A DNA stretch of 16,515 nt from the NCBI GenBank assembly GCA_037968895.1, contig JBBKWJ010000217.1:1-16515 (forward strand), written 5' to 3'. Made by a program: the position numbers and the translations under genes. Positions 1 through 5,531 of this stretch are shown piece after piece. Positions within the stretch are counted from its first letter, which is position 1. Each line of letters starts with the position of its first letter. This stretch comes from JBBKWJ01 sp037968895. Lineage in GTDB: Bacteria > Actinomycetota > Acidimicrobiia > Acidimicrobiales > SZUA-35. The notes beneath the pieces are model-generated. The model did not search any database, had not been told where the DNA came from, and saw only the letters and a program-made list of their open reading frames with translations.

Positions 1-1
1 T

Positions 2-421
2 CGGCAACTGGCCTGACGGGAAGCTCGATGCCAACACCACGAATCCCGTCAGGTTGAAAACCCAAACGCCGGGAGCGATGTACGCCACCATGTGGGCGCC
101 TGGTATGGAACCTGGCCCACCGAACGACTCACCCCAGGCCTCAATCGCCGCGGCGGTCGTCGGCGCAGCGCCAAGCAACACGAGCCCACCTGCAACTGAG
201 CTGTTCGGACTCCGCCATGCGACGAACACACCGAGAGCGACGCTGAAACCAGCAACCGTCGCCAGCAACCAATCCGGGGACTCGCCAGCCGCCTGGAACT
301 CGATCGCCGCCATAGTCGCCACCGCAGCGATGTACAAGCACACCGCTAAGACCACGCTCCGTTGCGGCGCCGGTGCCAACTTCACTTCTACATCTTTGCC
401 GACATTCGAGCACGCTGCCAC
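2..421 (-). CDS. Multi-pass membrane protein, N-terminal part (possibly sensor histidine kinase); runs off the left edge
   Basis: On the minus strand an open frame without an ATG start runs off the left edge; about 140 residues are visible. I place the start at a GTG at 421; an earlier in-frame GTG (in the stretch RASVLAPDL) is also possible, and neither has a clear ribosome binding site. Four hydrophobic segments are seen at about residues 23-43, 51-69, 76-96 and 109-134. The pattern of a short RSPNSSVAGG segment after TM2 and FPSGQLP after TM4 resembles the NPVGWLL...LLFPDGRLP arrangement in the membrane part of many actinobacterial sensor histidine kinases. The catalytic region, if there is one, lies outside the window, so kinase identity is inference; the membrane nature is well supported. 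It is divergent from the small membrane gene at 490/508. Confidence 0.5.
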   Translation of the reverse strand, partial: MAACSNVGKDVEVKLAPAPQRSVVLAVCLYIAAVATMAAIEFQAAGESPDWLLATVAGFSVALGVFVAWRSPNSSVAGGLVLLGAAPTTAAAIEAWGESFGGPGSIPGAHMVAYIAPGVWVFNLTGFVVLASSFPSGQLP

Positions 422-489
422 CGTGCCAGCGCGTAGGCGCAGACACGCTGCTAAGTCCGGCGCCAGCACCGATGCACGGCGGGCGTTTC

Positions 490-831
490 GTGACTTACTT
501 TGACCACATGAACCTTATTCTTCTGATCATCGCCCCATTCCCCCTCGGCTTCCTCCTGCACAACAGGACGGCAGCCTTTATCGCCTATATCGCAACGGCC
601 CAGTTCGTCTTCACCTTCCAAACAGCCTGGCTCCTGCTGGACTGGGGAGGAGGCGACAAAGCAGCCTTCGGTGGCCCGTTCCCAGACCACGACCTCGGTC
701 AGGTCTTCGGATACGGCGCGATCAACGCCATCATCTTCGTGGTTGGGCTCGTCCTTGTCACTCTGGGTGCCCGGTTCGGGCGGAGCCGTCGAAACAAGGC
801 CAACCGAGTCGAGCTGACGCATAGCAGTTGA
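490..831 (+). CDS. Small hypothetical membrane protein
   Basis: A protein of 107 residues from ATG 508, or 113 from GTG 490. The GTG reading adds VTYFDH before MNLILL. It has a hydrophobic N-terminal segment (MNLILLIIAPFPLGFLL), a second around IAYIATAQFVFTFQTAWLLL, a polar acidic loop (DWGGGDKAAFGGPFPDHD), and a third around AINAIIFVVGLVLVTLGA, followed by a basic tail (RFGRSRRNKANR). This gives about three transmembrane helices with the positive tail probably cytoplasmic. I do not recognise the family. No convincing ribosome binding site separates the two starts. It is divergent from the membrane gene ending at the left edge and convergent with the eRF1-like gene, with a GC-rich hairpin between the two stops. 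Confidence 0.6.
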   Translation: MTYFDHMNLILLIIAPFPLGFLLHNRTAAFIAYIATAQFVFTFQTAWLLLDWGGGDKAAFGGPFPDHDLGQVFGYGAINAIIFVVGLVLVTLGARFGRSRRNKANRVELTHSS

Positions 832-872
832 CGTGCACTGGTCTGTTGCCTGGCGGCGCCTTTGGCGATTGA

Positions 873-889
873 GCCCGGCGCTGCCGGGC
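873..889. terminator. GC-rich hairpin between convergent genes
   Basis: A perfect 7-bp inverted repeat (GCCCGGC / GCCGGGC) with a 3-base loop lies in the 75-bp gap between the convergent genes ending at 831 and 907. There is no T-tract on either side, so it is at best a U-less bidirectional terminator. The position supports this role; the activity is inferred. Confidence 0.4.
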
Positions 890-906
890 GCCAGTATCGG
901 CCATGC

Positions 907-1971
907 TCACTGTTCTACCAGCATCTGGAGGCCAGCCTCTACACGGTGGTCGCGTTTGGTGATCGCACCGATTCCGTCGGCCAGCCGATCGTCGGGCAAG
1001 GTCGGGACGATGAAAACCGGCACTCCTTGCCCAATCGCCGATCGAAGTACGACATCGACGAGTCGCGCATTGAGGAGCGGTTCGCTTGGGTCGATCGGCG
1101 CAGCTGCGGAGAAGTCGCTCGAGATTCGGTCGAACGCCGGCCCGAACCAACCCTGACGATCGTCTTCGGGGTCGGCATGCAGGAGGACAACGCCTGCTCG
1201 ACCCTCACGAAGTGCGCTGGTGGTTTCAACCACTCCGTCGATGGCCTCGCCATGGGATGCGTGATAACGGAAGAGCCGCAGCATCTCGACTATCCGGCGT
1301 GCCGATCGGTCTGACACGATGCGAACGATGTCGTCGGCGAGGGAGTCATGATCGGCCACGGCGCCGACTTCGACACGAGTGACAGGACAGGTGATTGGCA
1401 CCGAACGCTCCACTAGTGGCTGCACGATGTCAAGGGAAGTGGGTAGCCCGCAGAGGATCACCAGTGAGCAGTCGGTCGATTCGGCCACTCTTGAAATGAG
1501 GATCGCTGCCGCCTCCAAATCGCCGCCGCGTAAGTTTTCGATCACTGGCTCGCCGTGGCGGGGGTAGGCGATGAGCGACAGACCGTCCTCGGCAATTGAC
1601 GCGATCAGGTGATGGGTGAGTGACTGGTCGGCCTCGATGAATGGCGCAAGTCGCGGGAGATTTTCTTGCTCGATCAGGTCGAGGAGTGGTGGTTCGGGGA
1701 AGGATGCCGAGACCACCACTCCGGAGGCGGACGCCACGACGGCCATCATGGCTGCATCGTCATTCGCCTCGTTCTCGATCGCAGTGAGGATCGCCTGCTG
1801 CGTGCCGTCGCTCACATCAAATCGACCAAATGCTTCTTCAGCTCTGGCCGTTGCCGACAGCGGATGGTTGATGACGTTGAGATACATCGAGATGTAAGGG
1901 CCCGGCTCGTGTAGGACCAGACGAAGCTGATCTCGAAGTTCGTGTCGGGGCTGTCGTCGAGGAAACTGCAT
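907..1971 (-). CDS. eRF1-fold baeRF family protein, Rv2629-like
   Basis: A 354-residue protein. Near the start it has HEPGPYISMYLNV, which matches the 'GPF/YxSVYxD' opening of the bacterial eRF1-like (baeRF family 2, Rv2629-like) proteins. A central domain (about residues 130-260) and a C-terminal eL30-like segment (about 270-354, with GRAGVVLLHADP and a run ending in a variable-Asp loop) fit the eRF1 domain 2/3 arrangement. Related eRF1-fold proteins (Vms1/ANKZF1) release peptides from stalled ribosomes. For Rv2629-type proteins a role in dormancy or ribosome stress is suspected, not proven; I see no obvious GGQ motif. The ATG at 1971 lies only 9 nt below a GGGTAG box, suggesting a leaderless transcript and explaining the missing Shine-Dalgarno. 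It lies downstream of, and in the same direction as, the coiled-coil gene. Confidence 0.65.
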   Translation of the reverse strand: MQFPRRQPRHELRDQLRLVLHEPGPYISMYLNVINHPLSATARAEEAFGRFDVSDGTQQAILTAIENEANDDAAMMAVVASASGVVVSASFPEPPLLDLIEQENLPRLAPFIEADQSLTHHLIASIAEDGLSLIAYPRHGEPVIENLRGGDLEAAAILISRVAESTDCSLVILCGLPTSLDIVQPLVERSVPITCPVTRVEVGAVADHDSLADDIVRIVSDRSARRIVEMLRLFRYHASHGEAIDGVVETTSALREGRAGVVLLHADPEDDRQGWFGPAFDRISSDFSAAAPIDPSEPLLNARLVDVVLRSAIGQGVPVFIVPTLPDDRLADGIGAITKRDHRVEAGLQMLVEQ

Positions 1972-1980
1972 GTACGGGCT

Positions 1981-2005
1981 CTACCCGAAGTACTCGATCG
2001 GAAAC
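1981..2005 (-). promoter_or_regulatory. SigB/SigF-type promoter candidate for the eRF1-like gene
   Basis: Read on the minus strand: GTTT, 15 bases, GGGTAG. This matches the GGTTT-N15/16-GGGTAT pattern of actinobacterial SigB/SigF-type promoters, except that the first G is T. The -10 box ends 9 nt before the ATG at 1971, so the transcript would start within a few bases of the start codon. Confidence 0.45.
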
Positions 2006-2034
2006 ATCTTTCCCCTCGGCGACTGGATCGACGA

Positions 2035-2385
2035 CTAGTCGACCACATGCTCGACGGTCTTCGCAGCACGTCGAGCCGCCCGAGCGGCTTTTCGCTTGGC
2101 TCTGCGGCCCGCTCCCACAACGGTGTCGGCCGCTCCAACGAGCGCAGAATCGGCCGAGTGGTCGGCGCGGCGTTGTTCACGCTCCGCTCGGTCAGCCTTC
2201 TGGAGCGCCTGGTGCTCTGCCTTTTCAGAGCGCTTCTCGGCTTGCGTTAGCTCCTCCTCGGTCGAGACCAACGCGGAGGTGCTTGAATCGCGCTCCTTCT
2301 CGATCCGCTCGATCCGTTCGGACTTGCTTCGGAAATTGATGAGTCCGAGAGTGGCAATGCTTGCGGTTTTGCGAATGATGCCCAT
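2035..2385 (-). CDS. Small coiled-coil protein (MGIIRK-type)
   Basis: A 116-residue protein from the ATG at 2385, chosen because AAAGGA lies 7 nt upstream; the frame stays open further upstream, but that part reads as non-coding. The N-terminus MGIIRKTASIATLGLINFRS has a short hydrophobic stretch and resembles small actinobacterial proteins that begin MGIIRRT.SVGTLG..(D/N)(W/F)RS. Residues of about 22-80 are highly charged and heptad-like (SERIERIEKERD, EEELTQAEKRSEKAEHQ), consistent with a coiled coil. The C-terminal tail is strongly basic (RRAKRKAARAARRAAK), suggesting a nucleic-acid or membrane contact. The function is unknown. It is followed 63 bp downstream by the eRF1-like gene and preceded by a stress-type promoter candidate. 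Confidence 0.7.
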   Translation of the reverse strand: MGIIRKTASIATLGLINFRSKSERIERIEKERDSSTSALVSTEEELTQAEKRSEKAEHQALQKADRAEREQRRADHSADSALVGAADTVVGAGRRAKRKAARAARRAAKTVEHVVD

Positions 2386-2462
2386 GACAATCCTTTGAAG
2401 TGGAGGACGCCGAAGGTTGTTCCGGCTGGTCCTGGTCGGTTCTGGCTGCGACCGATCATGGG

Positions 2463-2489
2463 ATGCCCCTATTCGGCGTGTTTCAAACC
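2463..2489 (-). promoter_or_regulatory. SigB/SigF-type promoter candidate for the coiled-coil gene
   Basis: Minus strand: GGTTT, 16 bases, GGGCAT (or 15 bases then GGGGCA). It shares the 9-base string AGGTTTGAA with the candidate at 3934-3959. It lies 77 bp upstream of the ATG at 2385. Confidence 0.4.
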
Positions 2490-2574
2490 TGGGACACACA
2501 TGCTTAGGTGGGATGGCGGCGGGGTAGCACGGTCTGACGCAGCAGAACGCGCTGCCTGGACGAAAGTAGAAATC

Positions 2575-3132
2575 ATGAGTGTGAAGGACTACACGTTTGA
2601 CCTGCACCGAATCTTCGTCGGCGACCTTCCTGCCCTGTTTTATGCAGAAGTGCTGCTCCGGACGACGATCATGTTTCTCTTCGCGCTCGTCCTAATCCGG
2701 ACCATGGGCAAGCGGAGCCTTAGCAAATTTTCAGCCTTCGACTTCGTGATAATCATTGCCCTCGGCTCTGCGGTGGGCGATCCGATGCTCTACGACGACG
2801 TGCCGCTGTTTTACGGGATGCTCGTTGTCACTGCCGTAGTCGTCATGGAGCGGATCCTCGCTCTTTTGACGAAGCGGTATCGCCGCATTGAGGCGTTCGT
2901 GGACTCGACGCCGACTGTTCTGATCCGGGGTGGCGTTGTCGACGAGCGGGCGCTTGCCGGCGAGTTGATCAGTGAGCGCGAACTCGAACAGGCGCTTCGT
3001 ACCAACGGAGTCGGACGAATGGATGACGTCGAGGTGGCGATACTCGAGCCCTCGGGGCAACTGAGCGTTCGAGAGTCGCCGGTCGAGTCGGAAGTGGACC
3101 GGCTCTGGATGGTGCCACGCAAGAAACGGTGA
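2575..3132 (+). CDS. YetF/DUF421 family membrane protein
   Basis: A 185-residue protein from ATG 2575. It has three predicted transmembrane helices (about residues 20-41, 54-68 and 78-95), then a soluble domain. RTMGKRSLSKFSAFDFVI followed by IALGSAVGDPML matches the DUF421 signature (R.MGKR, FDFVI.I.LGS). The C-terminal part (FVDSTPTVLIRGG, ISERELEQALRTNGV, DVEVAILEPSGQLSV) matches the YetF C-terminal domain. YetF-type proteins are membrane proteins linked to spore or envelope functions in Bacillus, with an unknown biochemical role. A longer reading in the same frame from 2395 adds 60 residues without family features, so I reject it. The ribosome site is weak (GTAGAA). It is divergent from the coiled-coil gene. 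Confidence 0.85.
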   Translation: MSVKDYTFDLHRIFVGDLPALFYAEVLLRTTIMFLFALVLIRTMGKRSLSKFSAFDFVIIIALGSAVGDPMLYDDVPLFYGMLVVTAVVVMERILALLTKRYRRIEAFVDSTPTVLIRGGVVDERALAGELISERELEQALRTNGVGRMDDVEVAILEPSGQLSVRESPVESEVDRLWMVPRKKR

Positions 3133-3420
3133 GATTGTGGATTGAATTCGGCGGAGATGGATAAGGCAAGACTTCCCTACCAAACAGGAGAACAACAAGG
3201 CTGGTGAAGCTGAAAGGCCGAGGACGCAATCGACACCATCAAAACAAGCTCTGCTGAAGACCAGAAGCGGGGTCGCTGCGCCGGGCGGTGTCGGGTAGGC
3301 GACGATTCGATAGTTGACCGCTCGTCGCTCGGTCCTTCCGATGGCGATGTGCTGAGTACGCCCAGAATGCAGGAGCCAGATCCAGCCGGTCGGATTGTTC
3401 GAGAAGCTCTGCAGCGTGGG
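3133..3420. other. 288-bp stretch without a recognisable gene
   Basis: This stretch lies between the convergent YetF gene and the truncated sigma gene. I see only fragments: a 16-codon frame at the left and, on the minus strand, an open frame without a start immediately below the sigma stop. None looks like sigma regions 2.4 or 4. No strong terminator hairpin with a T-tract is visible. It is best described as non-coding or decayed sequence. Confidence 0.4.
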
Positions 3421-3693
3421 CTACTCTCTCCGGCCTCCCACGTACAGCGGCGCAAGCCGCCAGAATTCAACAAACACTTCTTGGGTGACTGCTGCGGCTT
3501 CGGAGGGATCTCGAAGCACCTCCAACGTGATGCTGTAGATCAGGCCCACCGTGGCGTCATAGAGCTCACCAAAGGCGACCTGGTCGCCATTGGCCGAACG
3601 GGTTAGGGCCGCTACGAGTATCGCGTTCTCGTCGAGAACCGGCGGCTGCGACCGAATCGATCGCAGCCGCCCGAACACCTTCACATCGCCCAT
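3421..3693 (-). pseudogene. Truncated ECF-type RNA polymerase sigma factor (region 2 only)
   Basis: A 90-residue frame. From about residue 20 it reads as sigma-70 region 2 of an ECF factor: LVAALTRSANGDQVAFGELYDATVG, then EVLRDPSEAAAVTQEVFVEFWRLAP, matching the family's D.xAFxxLYD...LRDxxxAEDVxQEVFxxxWR pattern. Just after the WR motif the frame turns into YVGGRRE and stops. The rest of region 2.4, the linker and region 4 (-35 recognition) are missing; full ECF factors are about 170-200 residues. I could not find the remainder in the other minus-strand frames just downstream, so this looks like a deletion or decay rather than a single frameshift. The ATG at 3693 has no clear ribosome site. 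Confidence 0.6.
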
Positions 3694-3729
3694 GCGCAGC
3701 CAGGCGCCGCGCGGTAATCGACCATGTTC

Positions 3730-3885
3730 CTAATTGGTCCGACGGAAGACGCTGTAGCCACCCGGGCCAACGAGCGCGGCGGCAACAAGAAGTACGACGC
3801 CGAAAATGATCTGGCCCTGCAAAAGCTGGACGATTCCGACGAGGGCGATCACTACGGCGATGATCCACAAAACGAATGAGTTCAT
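3730..3885 (-). CDS. 51-residue membrane protein with GPGGYS motif
   Basis: A 51-residue protein. The start at ATG 3885 is set by an excellent ribosome site, AGGAG, 6 nt upstream; the longer frame from 3915 adds ten residues of no family character. The protein is almost entirely hydrophobic: one helix at residues 4-20 (FVLWIIAVVIALVGIV), QLLQGQ, a second helix at 23-40 (IFGVVLLVAAALV), then GPGGYSVFRRTN. Such two-helix proteins ending GPGG(V/Y)S.F are common hypotheticals in actinobacteria. The function is unknown. A stress-type promoter and a hairpin precede it, and the truncated sigma gene follows 36 bp downstream on the same strand. Confidence 0.7.
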   Translation of the reverse strand: MNSFVLWIIAVVIALVGIVQLLQGQIIFGVVLLVAAALVGPGGYSVFRRTN

Positions 3886-3904
3886 GATTGTCTCCTGATG
3901 GCAA

Positions 3905-3925
3905 CGCACAACCAAATGTTGTGCG
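3905..3925 (-). promoter_or_regulatory. Perfect 8-bp inverted repeat in the leader of the 51-residue membrane gene
   Basis: CGCACAAC and GTTGTGCG flank a 5-base loop. It lies 19 bp upstream of the ATG at 3885 and immediately below the putative -10 box, so on the mRNA it would form a stem-loop at or very near the 5' end. It could stabilise the message or serve as a protein site. Confidence 0.4.
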
Positions 3926-3933
3926 ATCCGGGA

Positions 3934-3959
3934 GTACCCACGATGGTGGGATTCAAACC
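3934..3959 (-). promoter_or_regulatory. SigB/SigF-type promoter candidate for the 51-residue membrane gene
   Basis: Minus strand: GGTTT, exactly 15 bases, GGGTAC, very close to the GGTTT-N15-GGGTAT consensus. A small inverted repeat (CCCAC-4-GTGGG, 3937-3950) lies in the spacer and overlaps the -10 box. The -10 is 48 bp from the start codon. Confidence 0.5.
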
Positions 3960-4205
3960 TTGACCGATTTTGAGTGCTAGGTCATCGCTACAGGAATAGC
4001 CCATGCCTCCGGCGCGCGGCGAGCTGGTTGCGGCCCTGAATGAGGATGGGAACTGGCGGGTTGCCCTCGAGGCCTTGGAGCGGCTCGACGACCCAGGTGG
4101 GTTGACCCGTGCGGATGAGGGGTCTTGGACAGGTCTCGGCCCACTATGGCGCCGCCGAAACGGTGGGATGATGAGGTTCTGGTCACCCAGCCGAGGAGAA
4201 CTGCG
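3960..4205. other. Intergenic stretch upstream of the DUF1272 gene
   Basis: About 245 bp with no gene I can support. A 70-codon plus-strand frame (4003-4215) and an antisense frame are open but lack family features or good ribosome sites. A weak promoter-like pair (GGGTT, about 15 bases, GGGGTC near 4099-4124) could serve the DUF1272 gene, but its -10 is poor. Confidence 0.35.
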
Positions 4206-4490
4206 ATGGCAATGATGGATTTGAAGCCGGTTTGCGAATGCTGCGATGTAGATCTGCCACCCGAGTCGATAGATGCTCGCATCTGTACCTATGAGTGCAC
4301 CTACTGCGCCACGTGCGCGGATGAGATGGACGGCATCTGCAAGAACTGTGGCGGGAATCTGGTGCAGCGGCCGATCCGACCTGCGTCTCGTCTAGTCGAC
4401 AGTCCTGCGTCGACGGAGCGGGTGTTTAATCCGCGCAACTGTCCGGTGCACGACCCAGCCCTCGAATCGGCGCCAAACAAGTCGGGGTAG
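4206..4490 (+). CDS. DUF1272 family cysteine-rich protein
   Basis: A 94-residue protein from ATG 4206, set by GGAG with 7 nt spacing. The sequence MDLKPVCECCDVDLPPES, then ARICTYECTYCATCAD, then GICKNCGGNLVQRPIRPA closely follows the DUF1272 pattern (L+P.CECCD..LPP.S..A.IC.+ECTFC..C......CPNCGGEL..RP.RP). Eight or more cysteines in CxCC, CxxxCxxCxxC and CxxC spacing probably bind zinc. The role is unknown; family members are small cytosolic proteins. The tail (residues 62-94) is variable and beyond the usual domain. Its stop lies 4 bp from the stop of the convergent ACT-domain gene. Confidence 0.85.
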   Translation: MAMMDLKPVCECCDVDLPPESIDARICTYECTYCATCADEMDGICKNCGGNLVQRPIRPASRLVDSPASTERVFNPRNCPVHDPALESAPNKSG

Positions 4491-4494
4491 TGAG

Positions 4495-4890
4495 TTAGGC
4501 GGTCCGGTTTCCTGACCACTGGTCGGAAACTGTCTGCCCTGCCGCCATGTCATCGACGACCACGATGAGTTGATGATCATGGTCGCTGTACAGAACCTCG
4601 ATGTTGACATTCGCAGCCGCCATGGCGCCGCAGAAGGCGCCAAGCTGTCCAGGAGTGTCTTGATCGAGGCGCTGGACGAGGACCTCTCTGCACGCGGCGA
4701 CGTTGAGACCTGCAGCGTTGAGGGCCTGGCTAGCAGCGGCGCCGTCATGCACCAAGAAGTGCGCTACACCGACGCCCTCGACGAGGAACATGCCGCCGCC
4801 CTCGACGCTGACACCGACTGCGCCGAGCGTGTCGCCCATCAATGCGAGCTGGCCGGGCTGGTTCGTCATGTGGATCTCGAGGTCATACAT
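4495..4890 (-). CDS. Tandem ACT-domain amino-acid-binding protein
   Basis: 131 residues from ATG 4890, or 134 from ATG 4899; the second ATG may use AGACT just upstream and neither is decisive. Two ACT domains are seen: residues 1-62 (YDLEIHMTNQPGQLALMGDTLGAVGV, GGGMF, VAHFLVHDG) and about 70-125 (REVLVQRLDQDTPGQLGAFCGAMAAANVNIEVLYS, LIVVVDD). The repeated [N/D]xPGQL turn is the ligand-binding signature of ACT domains. Free-standing tandem ACT proteins usually sense amino acids; the ligand here cannot be read from the sequence. It is divergent from the gene at 5061, sharing a region with a 16-bp perfect palindrome. Confidence 0.75.
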   Translation of the reverse strand: MYDLEIHMTNQPGQLALMGDTLGAVGVSVEGGGMFLVEGVGVAHFLVHDGAAASQALNAAGLNVAACREVLVQRLDQDTPGQLGAFCGAMAAANVNIEVLYSDHDHQLIVVVDDMAAGQTVSDQWSGNRTA

Positions 4891-4919
4891 AAGTCTCATG
4901 CTAGGGCTTCACCAACTTT

Positions 4920-4935
4920 GCGACCTCGAGGTCGC
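4920..4935. promoter_or_regulatory. Perfect 16-bp palindrome between divergent genes
   Basis: GCGACCTCGAGGTCGC is a perfect palindrome in the 170-bp gap between the ACT gene start (4890, minus) and the gene at 5061 (plus). The position, 30 bp above the ACT start codon, fits an operator for a dimeric regulator. The binding protein is unknown. Confidence 0.35.
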
Positions 4936-4991
4936 TACTCGAAAGGTTGCGAGGGACTCGGACCGCCGAACGTTGGAAGTCGAGGTTGTCT

Positions 4992-5018
4992 GGTTTGTTC
5001 GGAACCGAGTCGGGGTAG
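4992..5018 (+). promoter_or_regulatory. SigB/SigF-type promoter candidate upstream of the 5061 gene and the PLP-enzyme operon
   Basis: GGTTT, 15 bases, GGGGTA (or 16 bases, GGGTAG) on the plus strand, ending 42 bp before ATG 5061. Its -10 is overlapped by an inverted repeat, GGTAGG-AGCA-CCTACC (5014-5029), which could bind a repressor. Confidence 0.45.
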
Positions 5019-5060
5019 GAGCACCTACCGGCGAAGACGCCCAATGAAAGCGAGAACGAT

Positions 5061-5522
5061 ATGGCCGATGAAGACCAGCCTTGGCTCGAAAGCGAGCGGC
5101 GTCCCAAGGATGTGACCGACGAGACCGTCGCAGCTGTCGGCAAGCTCAGCGAGGCCCTCGAGTGGGTTGAAAGAGCCCGTGGGCGACTGTATGACTTTCA
5201 TCAGATGAGCGGGCACAGCGACCTGCTGTTCGGCGAAGCGGCCGACGAGCTCGAGGAAGCTGGTCATGGTGAAATCGCCGAAAAGCTGCGGGAGGAGATC
5301 GTTGGGCGCAACGTCCTCGAAGGTCGATGGACCTATCAGATCGTCGAAGAATACGACGCAACGTACTGGAGTGAGGCACGCGCATTCGCCGACACCGTTC
5401 GAGAAGAGCTCGTTGGCGGACGTCACCACGTGTTCGAGTCCGAGATGAAGGAGGACCGCCGCACACCTGGTCGGCGGCACCACGAGCAGCGTCCGCCCGA
5501 AGCGGACCTACAAAACAACTAG
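5061..5522 (+). CDS. Conserved actinobacterial protein of unknown function
   Basis: A 153-residue soluble, acidic protein. The core DVTDETVAAVGKLSEALEWVERARG, RLYDFHQMSGHSDLLFGEA, IVGRNVLEGRWTYQIVEEYD and ELVGGRHHVFESEMKEDRRTPGR matches a hypothetical family I recall from mycobacteria and relatives, where 'VGRNVLxGRWTFQIVEEYD' is conserved. It is predicted mostly helical, with no known catalytic motif and no membrane segment. The stop codon overlaps the AGGAG ribosome site of the following PLP-enzyme gene, so the two are probably co-transcribed. A stress-type promoter candidate lies upstream. The function is unknown and its link to the downstream enzymes may be only transcriptional. Confidence 0.75.
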   Translation: MADEDQPWLESERRPKDVTDETVAAVGKLSEALEWVERARGRLYDFHQMSGHSDLLFGEAADELEEAGHGEIAEKLREEIVGRNVLEGRWTYQIVEEYDATYWSEARAFADTVREELVGGRHHVFESEMKEDRRTPGRRHHEQRPPEADLQNN

Positions 5523-5531
5523 GAGATGACC

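Noticed and set aside
54..503. 149-codon plus-strand frame at the left edge
   Set aside because: Ala/Thr/Pro/Arg-rich with no family features; it is the antisense of the better membrane-protein frame on the minus strand.
2503..2520. TTAGGTGGG string resembling half a DtxR box
   Set aside because: Only one arm matches and the gene next to it has no iron link.
2502..2527. GCTT-N16-GGGTAG before the YetF gene as a fifth stress promoter
   Set aside because: The -35 differs from GTTT and the site is weaker than the four reported.
3934..3965. tRNA-like T-arm (ATTCAAACC) near 3951
   Set aside because: The flanking stems do not pair and no acceptor, D or anticodon arm can be built; the string is better read as a -35 box on the other strand.
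4099..4124. GGGTT-N15-GGGGTC before the DUF1272 gene
   Set aside because: The -10 lacks the TA of GGGTA; too weak to count.
4003..4215. 70-codon plus-strand frame before the DUF1272 gene
   Set aside because: No family match or ribosome site, and it ends inside the start of the DUF1272 gene. Kept only as a possibility.
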